Positions 44,378 through 56,884 of a stretch of DNA of 58,000 bases are shown here, piece by piece. Every line of letters starts with the position of its first letter. The stretch's first letter is position 1. Made by a program: the position numbers and the translations under genes. A model generated the notes under the pieces. The model worked only from the letters and a program-made list of their open reading frames with translations. It searched no databases and was not told the origin of the DNA. This DNA comes from Cryptomeria japonica (taxonomy: Eukaryota; Streptophyta; Pinopsida; Cupressales; Cupressaceae), in contig NC_081413.1 in the NCBI RefSeq assembly GCF_030272615.1, positions 333,726,302-333,784,301 of the forward strand, in the 5' to 3' direction.

Positions 44378-46220
44378 ATGGCTCACACCTGATCATAGTC
44401 AAGGCAATGAGAAATAGAAATTGAAGAAGAAGAGGAGGAAAATATCAATGAATTTCAAGAAGCACTTGGAGGAAATGCGAATGATGAAAACCCAAGTACT
44501 CCTACTCCTGCAACAATAGAAAGGGCTCAGCACAACCCTCTCTTTAACAAACTTTTTGACGAAATACTCAAGAGTAATGCAGATGCTCACTTTTTAAAGC
44601 TTGCTCAAGAAGGAGCCAAGCTCCCCTCTGACTTTGATCTTGCACAACTAAGACAAGCATCAGAATGACAAAGTCACCATGAAGAAGAAAGAGGTAGAGA
44701 TCCCATAAGATATAACATTCCTCGAGGTAACCTACCACCTCCTCCTCCAAATGAAATAGAGATGTTGCGGCAACAAGTTGAAAATCTTGCCCAACAACTT
44801 CATAGTGGTGTGAAAACTAATCAATTTTCACTCAATGACATTTGTCCCTAGCCCTTTGATAGGAATCTTTATATGCCACCTTTTCCACAAGGATTCGAAA
44901 CACCCAAATTTGAAAAGTATAAAGGAAAGGGAGATCCTCGCGATCATGTCAGAGAATTCCATTCAGGTTGTCTCAAAGTGGCATACAAGGACACATACCT
45001 AATGCAAATTTTTCCCCAAAGCTTGGGAGGAAAAACCACATCATGGTTTTCCCGACTACCAGGTGGCATTAGGACCTTTGAAGAGCTAGTTCAGAAGTTC
45101 TTGGCACATTACTCTCATAACATTGAACGTGATATCACCATGGCTGATCTATGTAACACTAAACAAAAACCAAGTGAACTATTCTTAGTATTCTTGCAAC
45201 AATGGCATCAAATGTCTAGCAGACATTCTCTTCAGTTACCTGAACAAGAACTAGTGGAAATATTTATTTCCAACTTAAACGAAGAAATGGAATTTCACCT
45301 GGATGTCAAAGACATGGACTCTTTAAATGACATGATCACCAAAGGATTAAAATGTGAGCGAGCTCTCATCAAGAAAGGACTTATCAAAATCTATAATGAA
45401 CCAAAGGATGGTCCTTTCCCACGCTTCAATAGTGACAAACCAAGCTTCTGGAAGAAAAACAAAAATGTTGTCAATGACGGGGTTGTGGATGCAAGAACTA
45501 TCAAGAGTGCACAACCTATAGTTCAATTTGCAGGATAGAATCCCCCACCTCAGACTAACATGGTTGCTCCTCCAAATCAAGGCCGCATCATATCTCACGA
45601 TGAACCCAGACCTCGTCAACAAAAACCAAAGCGAACATACACTCCCTTAGGGGAACCCATTGAAATAGTGTTGCGACAACTGGTTTTCTCAAAATCTAGT
45701 AACCCTACCCAAAACATCAAACTATGAACCTCAAGTCAAACCTACATGGTGGAGGGATACTGAACATTGTGATTTCCATCAAGGGAGAGGACACAAGACA
45801 AGCAATTGTCACAGATTGAAAGATCTTATTCAGGATCTTATTGGAGGTGAAATCGAAATTGAAGTACATGACCCAAAAACAACAAACAATGATCATCTGA
45901 TGTTCAAAAATCCACTTCCATCACCAGATCAAAGGGGTCCTTCCACTTCTAGGAGAGGCACTGATACCACTAATTATAGGCAAGCCGCGTATAATTATAC
46001 TGTAAATCACCTGTACGATACTAGTGAACAAATTGCAACTATAACCATCAAAAATCCCAGCTCCACTTGCAATGTTGTTACATGTCGCAGCAAGATTACT
46101 ATAAAAGTAGCTCCACAAGGCACCCCATCTATCCCAAAGCAGTATAACCTTGTGGAACAGTTAGACAAAACCCACATTGATATCTATCTTAGAGCTACTG
46201 CGCCTATCTCCGTCCCATAA
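44378..46220 (+). pseudogene. Gypsy gag (Retrotrans_gag), stops and a frameshift
   Basis: The frame opens at the ATG at 44378. It is acidic at first (EIEIEEEEEE), with stops TGA 44390, TAG 44396, TGA 44408, TGA 44666 and TAG 44849, all at CGA/CAG-compatible sites. The Gag core runs from about 44873 (MPPFPQGFETPKF, SLGGKTTSWFSRLP, FLAHYSHNI, SELFLVFLQQWHQM) to about 45400. After the TAG at 45536 a frameshift near 45683 moves to a second frame, which carries a knuckle-like CDFHQGRGHKTSNC near 45765 and runs to 46220. The role was capsid formation around the element RNA. Confidence 0.88.
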
Positions 46221-46290
46221 AACAATCTTGGATCAAGCTCTCCAAGAGGCATCAGTCCCTGCAAACCTAAATACAAATTAGTTCCAATCC

Positions 46291-46935
46291 ATGGTTGGAA
46301 GTCTAAATTCATCACCTTGTCTCACTTTTTCCAAAAGTGACAACTCTTCCTTCCAGAAACCTCATAACGCTTCCCTACACATTGAAGGATTTATCAACCA
46401 GCATAGGATCAAGCGAGTCTTGATCAATAATGGAGCAAGCCTAAATATTTGTACACTACAGTTGGTCACAGCTTTGGGATATGTAATAGAATCAGTGGAT
46501 CATCGCAAGAAGATCACAATCAAAGCTTATGATGATGTAGAGTGTTCATCCAAAGGAGATGTGGTACTACCAATCTGAGTGGGCCCTATGGTGAAGCACA
46601 TCATCTGTCAAGTTCTAGACCTTCCTCTACCATACAATTTATTGTTAGGCAGATCTTGGATACACGCCATGCAAGTCGTTCCATCCACTTACCATCAGTG
46701 TATCAAATTCCCACATAACGGTGTAGAGATTACAATCCTGGGCGATGCAAATCCCTTTGCATATTTTCATAATATCAGTCATCAACCAAATCTTACCATT
46801 CCTAACAATAGAGAAGCTATTTCCTCCACATCATATATAAGTCCAGCCTCTCTTGCTAGTTCGAACACCACTATACCCAAGCAAGAAAAGCTTAAGATGA
46901 AAATAGCAGAGGAAGGTCCTAGGAATATAATTTGA
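46291..46935 (+). pseudogene. Gypsy aspartic protease region
   Basis: The retropepsin-like stretch IKRVLINNGASLNICTL has Asn (AAT at 46426) where the catalytic Asp is expected. It is followed by the downstream LLGRSWIHAMQVVPSTYH block. An in-frame TGA at 46576 fits CGA. The end at 46933 is another TGA. A frameshift before 46291 separates it from gag. The protease would have been dead on amino-acid grounds alone. Confidence 0.8.
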
Positions 46936-47033
46936 GTCAACTCTTTTGTGTGGGACAAATGCCCACTTCTCCTAGAACACATGGCAAATCGTAGTAGTTA
47001 CTTCAGCAACCACTGATCACGCCAGCATGTGCT

Positions 47034-47624
47034 TTGACGCCTTTCATCTTTGGGAAGAGTCAAGAAGAAGAAACCAAAGATGAGGACTTAGTGGAAGGGA
47101 TCTATAAAGATCCCATCACCACTGATATGCCACAAGCTACACTTCCCACGGATCAGTATGGCAAAGGCCTCCTCATTATGCAAATAATGGGTTATGATGG
47201 TCAGAGTGCTTTGGGACCTTGCAAACAAGAAAGACATGAACCACTGCTGCCAAAATTAAAGCCCAAGGATAATACAGGCCTAGGCTTTGAAAAGGAGATC
47301 TTTCCTAAACTTAGATTCAAAGGAAAACCCAGCAAACCACTATATCAGCCTATTGCAAAGAGGACACCTTTTATTATCAAAGCAGCATCAAACACCATCG
47401 CAACTGCCCCATCGAGGTTCAAAATCCCAACACAACCATCTACAATGCCAATCATCCCACCAATCAAACCAGTGATCCCATCAGTAGCAATAATAAAAGC
47501 ACCGTTAGCAGTAGCAACTATATCAGAACCCATAGTAGTATCTATGACACCAAAAGTTCCAGTAGAAGTAGTAGAGTCAACACTACTGATACTCCCCATA
47601 TCAGATTCATTGATCCCATAATCC
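47034..47624 (+). pseudogene. Gypsy protease-RT linker with G-patch-like stretch
   Basis: Frame with MGYDGQSALGP...HEPLLPKLKPKDNTGLGF, which resembles the G-patch-like linker found in some Tat-type polyproteins, followed by a long Pro/Ile/Val-rich low-complexity tail (47400-47620). The frame is different from that of the protease segment. The sequence up to 48412 continues the linker in broken frames. Confidence 0.6.
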
Positions 47625-48412
47625 TTCCTGTAGCACCGATCATTTCATCTAAAAAAGTACATCAACGGATCACACCGGCAGTGTTTAACACAAAGGACAT
47701 CCCAGTATGGTATAGTAATCGGATGTTGGAAAGTGATTCAGAGACTGACTCACATGAATGGGATATTGATTCCATCTAGCTTAATACTTCAGATGAGGAA
47801 GACACATCACTACCTCCACCCCGCAAAGACATCCCTTTTTATGGAGAAGCACAAATAAAAACCTCTTGGGTTCTTGAACTGGAAACTTCTTCCATAGACC
47901 CTACGTCACATCCTACGCCTGATTCTGATAGGGAGAGTACCATCAATGACCTTCACCATAACATCTTAACCCTCACTAAGACATCTAATGAACTTAACCT
48001 AATCAATGAGGTAATGCCCATTATCCATCCTGAACTCATCGAATGGAACCAACTTAATCCCCCATGTCTTGATCATTTCCAAAATGATGAGGCGATCATT
48101 GACTTTTTGGAACTATAGGATAATGTACCAAGCAGGGATCACAAATTTGGATTCACCATAGAACTTAATAGCGCAACATACTTCGGGGTGGATGCCAAAT
48201 CTTTCAGCTGCAAAAATATAACAATAAAACATGGATCTTCCAGTGAAAACCACACTGTGGCACTATTTGATCCAACAAAAGTAAAAAGAAAGAGTGTATC
48301 CAATGGTGAAAACCTCTCTGAGGTGTCGAAGGATGAAAGGTTTGACATTCTCCCTTCTAGTACATAGTAGGAATGGTCGACAATTGTCATTGAGGAAACA
48401 AAAGAATACAAT
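47625..48412 (+). other. Broken linker before Gypsy reverse transcriptase
   Basis: Coding-like but interrupted. Segments such as LNSATYFGVDAKSFSCKNIT (~48162) and DERFDILPS (~48331) precede two closely spaced stops, after which the RT frame begins. No separate gene. Confidence 0.45.
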
Positions 48413-51400
48413 GTGGGGACTCTTGAAACTCCTCACCACATACATCTGGCATCTCTTCTAACTCCAGAGGAACAACCTAAATTTGTAGAGTTCTTTCAAC
48501 AACATCAGATCAATTTTGCATGGTCATATGCAGACATGTCTGGACTTGATCCTGATTTAGTCATGCATCACCTCACCATAGCAGAAGGAGCCAAACCTAT
48601 CAAGAAGAAGCTTTGTAATATGCATCCTCAGATTGCAGTATTAGTCAAAGCAGAACTCAAGAAACTCCTAGATGTTGACTTCATTAGACCCATTAATTAT
48701 GCAGAGTGGATATCCAATATTGTGCCTGTCGGCAAACCAAATGGGGGCATCCGTATTTGTATTGACTTTAGAGATCTGAATAAGGCATGTCCTAAGGATG
48801 ACTTCCCCCTACCAAACATCAACATCATAGTGGACCTAACAGTAGGACATTCCATGCTTTCACTCATGGATGGCTTTTCAAGATACAATCTGATAAAGAT
48901 AGCACCAGAGGATCAACATAAGACAGCCTTCACATGTCCATGGGGCACATACTACTGGAATGTAATACCTTTTGGTCTAAAGAATGCAGGAGCAACCTAT
49001 CAACGAGCAATGACCACCATCTTCCATGACATGATGCATACTATGATGGAAGATTATGTTGATGACTTACTAGCAAAATCACTCACTAGAGAAGGTCATC
49101 TCGACATATTAGATAAAATCTTTGATAGACTGGAACAATATCATGTTCGACTCAACCCAAAGAAATGTGTCTTTGGAGTAACCTCAGGGAAGCTTCTAGG
49201 ATACATTGTCTTAAGCAAAGTTATTGAGGTTGATCCAATAAAGGTCAAAGCAATCATGGACATCCCACCACCAAAGAACATCAGTCAGCTAAGGACATTA
49301 CAAGGATGACTACAATCCATCCATAGATTCATTGCACAACTGGCAGATAAGTGTCACCCCTTTACACATCTGCTACACAAAAACATCCACTTTCAATGGG
49401 ATGCCAGATGCTAGCAAGCATTCCAGATGCTTAAAGACTATCTCATGAATACACCATTGTTGATCCCACCAGATCCAAGCAGACCTTTGTTACTCTATAT
49501 CTCAGCAACAATTACAGCATTGGGTGTACTATTGGCACAACACAATGCAGAAGGGAAAGAGTGTGTTGTTTACTACATTTCTTGCACACTGGTTGGATAT
49601 GAACTCAATTATACACCTATTGAGCGAGCTTTCCTAGTAGTTATCTTGGCAGCCACTAAACACAGGCACTATCTGTTGATACACAAAGTACAGCTCATTG
49701 CAAAGATTGATCCACTAAAATACTTACTCAATAAAGTAGCATTGACAGGCCACTTGGCCAAATGGGTGATGATTCTAAGTGAATTTGACATCAAGTATGT
49801 AGATCGTAAGTCTATCAAAGGACAAGATATTGTAGATCAGTTGGCCAAGGCACCACTCATCGGCGATCATCCTCTCATTTCTAATTTTCTAGATGAAGAG
49901 ATATTCATGATCACAACAGCACAACCATGGAAACTATGCTTTGATGGTTCATATACTAGGCATGGCTCGGGGGTAGGCATTCTGTTTATCACACCTCAAG
50001 GTGACAGCATCCTAAAGTCTTATAGGCTCACATTTTCATGCACCAACAACATAGCGGAGTATGGCCTTGATCACAGGACTCAGGCTAGTCGTACAATGGA
50101 AATTACAAGAACTACAAGTATATGGCGACTCCCAACTGGTCATTCGACAAGCAACTGATGAATATCAGACCAAGGATGATAAACTCATGCCATACAAGCA
50201 AATGGTGGAAAAATTAAAGGCATCATTTACTACTATCACCTTTGAGCAGATACCAAGAGATCAGAATCGAGCTCCTGACGCTATGGCTACCATCGCATCT
50301 CTCCTAGATCTTCCACAGAATTCAACACGCTACGAGTTCTTGGTAGAACAGCTTTGGATCCCCGCTTATGATATCCCCAAATCTGAGATGATATGTCACC
50401 TAATCGGTTCCGAATCCCCATGGTACGGTGAGTTCTACACCTATCTCCACGATCATACCCTTCCTCCTAACCAATCGAATAACCAACGTAAAACCTTCAT
50501 TCGCCAAATTGCTCGATATACAATTATTGTTGAAACCCTATACCGACGCAGTCTTGATGGTACTCTCCTTTGATGTCTAGAACAAGATGAGATAACAAAG
50601 ACCTTGGAAGAGTTACATGAAGGAATTTGTGGAACGCATGCAAGCAGTCCATCACTAGCCAAGAAACTCCTGCGCACTGGATACTATTGGCCATCTATGG
50701 AAAAAGTCTCCTACTACTTTGTCAGAAAGTGCAAGAAATGCCAAGTTCATGGAGACCTGATACATGGACTGCACAAGAATTGCAACCAATCATGACACCA
50801 TGGCCTTTTTGTCAATGGGGTCTTGATCTTGTGGGTAAAATTCATCCATCTTCATCCAATGGCCACAAATTCATTATTACCGCTACCGAATATTTCACAA
50901 AGTGGATCGAAGTTGTTCCACTTACCCAAGTTACCAGCAAGAAGATCACCTCATTCATCCTCAATTACATCATCTTCTAGTATGGTGTACCCATGTCTAT
51001 CATCACAGATAACGGTCTTCCTTTCAAAAATTAGGATGTCCATGAACTCTGTGAGAAATTTCACATCCAACACCGCTTTTTCACTCCCTATTACCCACAA
51101 GGCAATGGTCAAGCCGAAGCATCAAACAAGAACATATTGAGGATCCTAAAGAAGAAAGTCAATGATGACGATCGTGGTTGGCACGTTCAATTGAATCTAG
51201 CACTATGGGCATATCGAACTAGCATTTGAACCCCTACAGGCGCAACTCCCTACTCATTGGTCTATGGTGCAGAAGCTATTTTACCTATTGAGGTCAAGAT
51301 CCCATCACTACAGGTTTCCTTGCATAGTCTCATTGATGATAAAGCATACAGAGTATCCCGTCTCCAAGACTTAGAGCTACTTGATGAGAAATGACAAGCT

Positions 51401-51676
51401 GCATACAATCACCTCAAAGCCTATCAATAGCGCATGAGAAGAAGCTATAATCATCGAGTTAGACCTCGTACATTCGAGGTAGGTGATCTTGTTCTTCAAG
51501 AAAATCCTCGTAACCAACCCAACCGAGAACATCAAGGAAATTTTGAATCAAATTGGCTGGGTCCATATGTTGTCACTACTATATTTGGGTCCGGGGCATA
51601 TCAATTGGCTACTTCAGAAGGAGAACCACTAGCAGATCCAATCAACAACATGCACCTTAAACAGTTTTATACATAA
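48413..51676 (+). pseudogene. Gypsy pol: RT, RNase H, second RNase H, integrase
   Basis: RT: FIRPINYAEWISNIVPV, DFRDLNKACPKDDFPLP, YVDD at 49055-49066. RT-linked RNase H at ~49480-49720. A second RNase H at ~49930-50250 (LCFDGSYTRHGSGVGI, VYGDSQLVIRQ). Integrase: HHCC finger (~50600-50760), core D (WGLDLVGK), D (ITDNGLPF), E (GQAEASNKN), and a C-terminal domain to KQFYT. Stops: TGA 49307, TAG ~49412, TGA 50571, TAG 50978, TAG 51033, TGA ~51228, TGA ~51391 and TAG ~51428. Frameshifts near 50055 (two bases lost) and between 50760 and 50800. Nearly all stops fit CGA-to-TGA or CAG-to-TAG. The dual RNase H is typical of the Tat lineage. Confidence 0.92.
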
Positions 51677-54299
51677 GCTGCACAGAGCATCAAGCTCCCA
51701 TATATACTAGCAAAAATACCAAAAACATCCAGAAAAATGTCCTGAAGAAAATACAAAAACATCAAAATAGTAAAGAAAAATCATGCATCCAAACGGTGAA
51801 CAACCACTCCAGTGGCACCTTGGGTAAGTACGATGGTGAAAACCTGGCAAACAGGTGCCACTCATAAAGGCTATGGCTCCAGTGTCTTTCAAACTTATTG
51901 AAATCACATTCACTACATACACACATCCATCCGTCCAAACAATGGCTTGTTATTTATCTGCAATTAAGAAAGTACTCCATGTGTCTTACATCCCGCTTTT
52001 TCATAGTCATGTCTAAACTGGGGGCAATGCCCTTAACCTATTGATGGAAGTGGGTTCTACATTGTTTCGTGATTCATTAAGTTCTTCATTCAAATCTATT
52101 TCACAAAATACCAAAAACATTCAAAACTATCTCTCAAAATCCAAAAACATTCAAAACAATCATCAAATACCAAAAACATTCAAAAATATCTCACAAAATC
52201 CAAAAACATCAGAAAACATCAAAATCAATCAAAAACATGGTGACACATTGTATATACTCATCCAAGCAGATACCAAACAAGCATTGAAAAATACTCGCAC
52301 GATGATCACTTCTCAAAATCAACCAAACAATCAACATCAACACTCAAACTGTCTTCAACAAGGATGCATCCTTCCTTACCAAAAACAAAGACAAAATGAC
52401 ATTTTCTTTGACAAGAAAATTCTGCTTAAAGCTATCAAATACTTGGTTGATTTGTGAGTTATTCATTCGTTTATATGTATCAGGTTCCTACAACATTGTT
52501 TGTGTATCTTCGGTGCATTATTCCGATGAAGTACTGGGGCATGCACTAATGGTGTCTACGTGGGAAGTTCATTAAGCTACATGATCTTATGCAAAATACA
52601 GTCATAGATCATTACAGCTTGCTGACTATAGCATATACCTCGACCATATGAGCATGAAACATTACCAAGGATCCATATTCTTTATGTACATACTGTTTGC
52701 TTACACGAACAATGCTCCTTCTTTGGTTCCTCCTCATCCAATTTGGATAAAGGTTTTTTTTGTCTCTTATTAAGGTGTGAACTTGTCTCAGTATATGATC
52801 AGCCCAAGATCAAGGAGGATGATCCAAGTCATGCATGAACGGAGATGATCCTTGTTTGTTCTGCAAGCAATACTCTGGTCAACTTGACCCATTATATCAA
52901 GTTGTTTGTATTAAACTTGCTATATCAAATCCATGTAAGAAATACTCTAGTCATCTTGAATCATTATGTCAAGATGCTTGTATTTTCTTCCAACATGTTA
53001 AAGCTTGATGATGAAAAATAAAGCACTTCATCCCATCTGTATATATATTGCATTTTGTTGCATATCATCGATCCATTCACTCATTCATATGTATAATTTT
53101 TGTATGGCAATATGAACAAAGTTACAATGAGCAGCTATGTGCAAATTAAGTTGGTCTTGGACACAATCGCGACCGGGTACTCTGATACATCATCAATGCA
53201 AAGTCTAAAATACCTTGCATTCATCATGATCATATCATCATCATCATCATTACATTTAGTTGCATTTGCATCAAAAACATTTCATATCATTTTAGTTGGT
53301 TAAAATGCATATAGTTCATTATCATTTATTAAACATTTATATCATCTTGATTCAAGATGTTTAGATTCATTCATATAAACCAATTGTCCCTTATTGTATT
53401 AGCCATTTACTATGCATTCATTTAGTGTCAGTTATCAATTATCATTTTATCATCCTTTATCATCCTTTATCATTTATCGTTGCACCCATTCCTTTATCTA
53501 TTCATTAGTTAAAAAGTGCATTCATTCATCCATTATTAAGTGTCTTATTATGCTCATTTTAGGATTCATTTACATTGCATTCATTATCCTTTTTTTAAAT
53601 TGCATTAAGGTGAAGTTATAAAACCATAAGTTGAATTATCATCACATTATCCTTTTTACTTAATCATATTGAGGCATTTAGAATCATAAAAACCATTTGT
53701 CTCCAAACATTGGTTCATACCATTTTATATATCCATTATACGTATGCATTCATTTAGACATCATCATATAAACATTTGTACTTTACATTTGTTTATCCAT
53801 ATTTCATTCATCTAAGAACATCTAAATGCATTTACATACATATAATCATTCATTCTTTGCATTAACATCATTGCATATCATTATCTCATCATTATATCAA
53901 GCATAAAGCACAAAATCCTATTCATAAATCATCATAAGCATACATCATCATCATGGCATTACATACATAAAGCATTACATCAAACAAAACATGCACACAT
54001 GTATAAATCTGTATTCATATGTCAGTATCCAACATCATAAATGATCATAAAAACATGCATATAGGAATCATCTCATAAATGCATACATATACACGTATCC
54101 ATCTAAGCATAAACTCATAAAATCACCATCCTGCATAACATCCATACATATCAAATGCATATCATCAAAATTATGGGATCTCCTGATATATATCATCTCA
54201 TGTATCAGAGTACAATGAAGTCTACAAAAATTGGCTACCAAGAGCCATCCAAGATACAATCCAAAAATAACAATGATAAAATACATGCATGCAAAATGC
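51677..54299 (+). other. Post-pol spacer, low complexity, no gene seen
   Basis: Includes an exact-period 30-bp tandem repeat (52101-52240, listed separately) and a long stretch at 53050-54060 dominated by CATTCAT, ATCATTTAT and CATCATCA phrases. Frames of 138 codons (52041-52457) and 69 codons come from these repeats and are not called. Confidence 0.55.
52101..52240 (+). repeat. 30-bp tandem repeat, about four and a half units
   Basis: Units of the form TCACAAAATCCAAAAACATTCAAAACTATC, period 30 bp, starting at 52101, 52131, 52161 and 52191 and fading by 52240. It lies in the post-pol spacer of the Gypsy. Confidence 0.75.
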
Positions 54300-56335
54300 T
54301 CTCTCAGATGCCACTCTGACCAGATGCTGCACCACCATCACCACTTGCTCCCCCACTAGTCCCCACACCATCTAATCTATCTCTCCATGGAGGCCCCATC
54401 AAACCCCCACTAGCTTTGGCACCCCCTGACCTATCTCTCCGTAGAGGACCCATCACACCCCCACTGCTCTGCATCCTCTGGGATTGCTCTGCTCTGGCCT
54501 GTCACATCTGTGAATAGCTCAGTGCTCGCTGACTAGATGGCACTACCTACTCATATAAACCCCACCAATAATCAACCTCTCTACCTGCTCTCCATACCTC
54601 CCTCGCCAATGCCTCCACAGATGGCCCCTATCCCTGTACTCCCTCACAAACCCTCACTCTCTCCTACAACTGGACCACCCTGTCAACAGCCTGATCTCTC
54701 TCTCGTAGCACTATAGTTAGCTTCGACTCTCAAGCAAATAGTTGCACATCTCTCGTTGCAACCTCTGCCTCTAGATCCTCCACCCGTGTCTCAGCTGCTG
54801 TCAGTTGAGTATGAAAATGTGTTAGCATATGCTCTTGAAGATCACCACCCCCTGTCGCTCCCTCCCCTATCTCCATAGGTGCCTCTCCAGTAGCTCCCTC
54901 CCCTCTATCCATTAGGATCTCCCTCTCCATACCTCAGCCACCTAATCTGACTCTGCCTGGTACCCATAGTCCCTGTGATATCCACAGTGGCAATCCGCCT
55001 CTCCCTCTCCCCTGGACTCGACCACCTAAGCCACCTAATCTGCCACCTCCACCACCTCCACCATCTCCTCCTCCACCATCACCACCATCCCCCTCCCTCG
55101 TCCACCTATCATTGGTCCTTGACCTCCTCCTCTCCTCCATCTTCATCCCCTCTCATCCTCAAAAGTAGGAATCGGCTCTGCTGGATCGGATATCTACAGA
55201 ATTAGATGAGCTGCCATATACTGTGTATACTCATCTGACACCCCAACATCCACCACCCTTGGCCGTATATCCCATGGCCTTGCTTGAAGCATCTGAAACT
55301 CTGCCAATGCCTAATCATATGGAAGTACTGGCCCCCATGCATATCTCTCTCGCACCACTCTGGCGTACTCTCCTGATCCCCTCGGCAGTCTCTACTGCCG
55401 TCCAAACTACCTCAAAACCCTGCTTGGCACCTATCTCTCTACATTGTAGGATGTCCGCCCAATCAGGAATCGGGTCATGAATACATACAGAAAGGCCTCT
55501 GCATCATCCTCCCAAGGCTCACACTCTAGATAAGGTCTCCAGATCACCGCATCAAGATCATCTAACGCCTGCCGCCACCACTCTAACTTCCCCAGGTGGG
55601 GTTGACTCATCATACCACTGTACATGAACATATAGGGCTGATCAACTGCCCAAAATCTCAGACTCACTGGTCAAGTCACCGGTAAGTGCTCCAATGCCCA
55701 AATGTGCAGCAGCATCACTCCTACTACCAACAAACCTCTCCCACGGTACGCTACCTCATGCAACTCCTGATACATGTGCGCTAACACGCATGGTCCCCGG
55801 GGATTTCAGGTCCCCTCTGTCATCATCTGCTCTATAACCTATCCCCATCTAATGGCCAGACCATGCGAGCACCTATCAGGACACAGTAGCCCTCCCACAA
55901 TCCCAGATAAAACTGCGGGCAATGGTTCGTACAACACCACGATGTCCTCCCAAGCTATGGAGCTGTCATCAATGAACACATCCTCATCAAAGAATCATTG
56001 CACTGCGAGAGTCCCCCATGATCTGTCATATGTGACTAGCTCGCCCCGAATGGGAATATGAAGGATACGCCACACATCCTCCAAAGTCACTGTCATCTCC
56101 CCCTATGCTAGGTGAAACGTGCACGTCTCACTGTGTCAGCGCTCTGCCAAAGCTGTAATCAAATCGTGATTCATCCGAATCACAGGCATATGTATCACAT
56201 CGTACAGCCCAGTCACTGCAATGCAACCAATCTCAACCTCTATCAGCCGATCCCGTAACCCCTATGTCGTTGGATGTCTCTCACGTAACTGTAACACGCA
56301 TAGATCCTCTTGCACATGGGCATCAATCAATCATC
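54300..56335 (-). pseudogene. Antisense ORF with plant mobile domain (PMD)
   Basis: Translated from the minus strand. From about 56180 down it reads LITALAERWHSETCTFHLA, GEMTVTLEDVWRILHIPIRG (~56080), GPCVLAHMYQEL (~55795), LLHIWALEHLPVT (~55705), LEWWRQALDDLDAVIWRPYL (~55590) and VPSRVLR-FGRQ (~55430). These blocks, in this order, are the PMD (PF10536) of MAIN/MAIL-type proteins. The frame is kept from ~56330 to ~55160, with in-frame TAG (CAG expected) and TGA (CGA or TGG expected) codons. A frameshift near 55150 leads to a Gly/Arg-rich part and a short coiled coil (HTQLTAAETRVEDLEAEVAT, ~54790). The start is not resolved: three TGA codons precede 56330. Antisense PMD-type ORFs are known in some plant Gypsy elements. 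Confidence 0.82.
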
Positions 56336-56590
56336 ATCAGTTGTTTTGTTTTCAAACTTTCTTAAGTTTAAACCTAGACTATCAACAGATACTTTGATCA
56401 AGTATCTTCGGGTCTCAACTAGTAAGCAATCATGGCACACCTAGACTTCAACAGGCATTTATCCTAATGACTTACGTCTCATCAGGGCTGCTATGGTTCA
56501 AAACAACTCTCACTTTCCATCCCTTTTTCATCCATCATTGGCATCGGGAGATTTTTGTTCACACAAACTGGGACATTGATTTTCCTAAAC
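56336..56590. other. Spacer upstream of the antisense ORF
   Basis: No coding signal. On the minus strand this lies between the motif cluster and the PMD frame and would be leader or promoter sequence for it. Confidence 0.4.
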
Positions 56591-56884
56591 AATAGCGCTA
56601 AACCCCTCACAATAGCGCTAAACCCCTCACAATAGCACTTAATCAACCCTACAAAAGCACTAAAATTGCAAAAGCACTACAAGACCTATGCAATAGCGCT
56701 GCTTAAAGACAAGCACTCAATTGACCCCTCAATAGTGCTCAACAAACAATAGCGGTTAAACATGCACACACTAGCACTAATATTTTCAATAGCGCTCAAA
56801 CAACAGCACAATAGCGCCATTGCAGCACAAAAAAAATAGTTAATTGGACAAAAGCACCAAAACATATTTTCAGCGCTATTGTCC
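56591..56884 (-). repeat. Cluster of CAATAGCGCTAAA-like motifs, 3' end
   Basis: About fourteen copies of CAATAGCGCTAAA and variants. The first two units are a perfect 20-bp tandem duplication (AATAGCGCTAAACCCCTCAC at 56591 and 56611). On the minus strand the motif reads TTTAGCGCTATTG, the same as in the 5' cluster (41790-42055). It lies upstream of the antisense PMD frame. Confidence 0.75.

Noticed and set aside
52101-52240. Regular 30-bp repeats as a CRISPR array
   Set aside because: Units are contiguous with no unique spacers, degenerate, and inside a plant retrotransposon.
54975-55205. Plus-strand His-rich frame
   Set aside because: Antisense shadow of the Gly-rich segment of the minus-strand PMD ORF.
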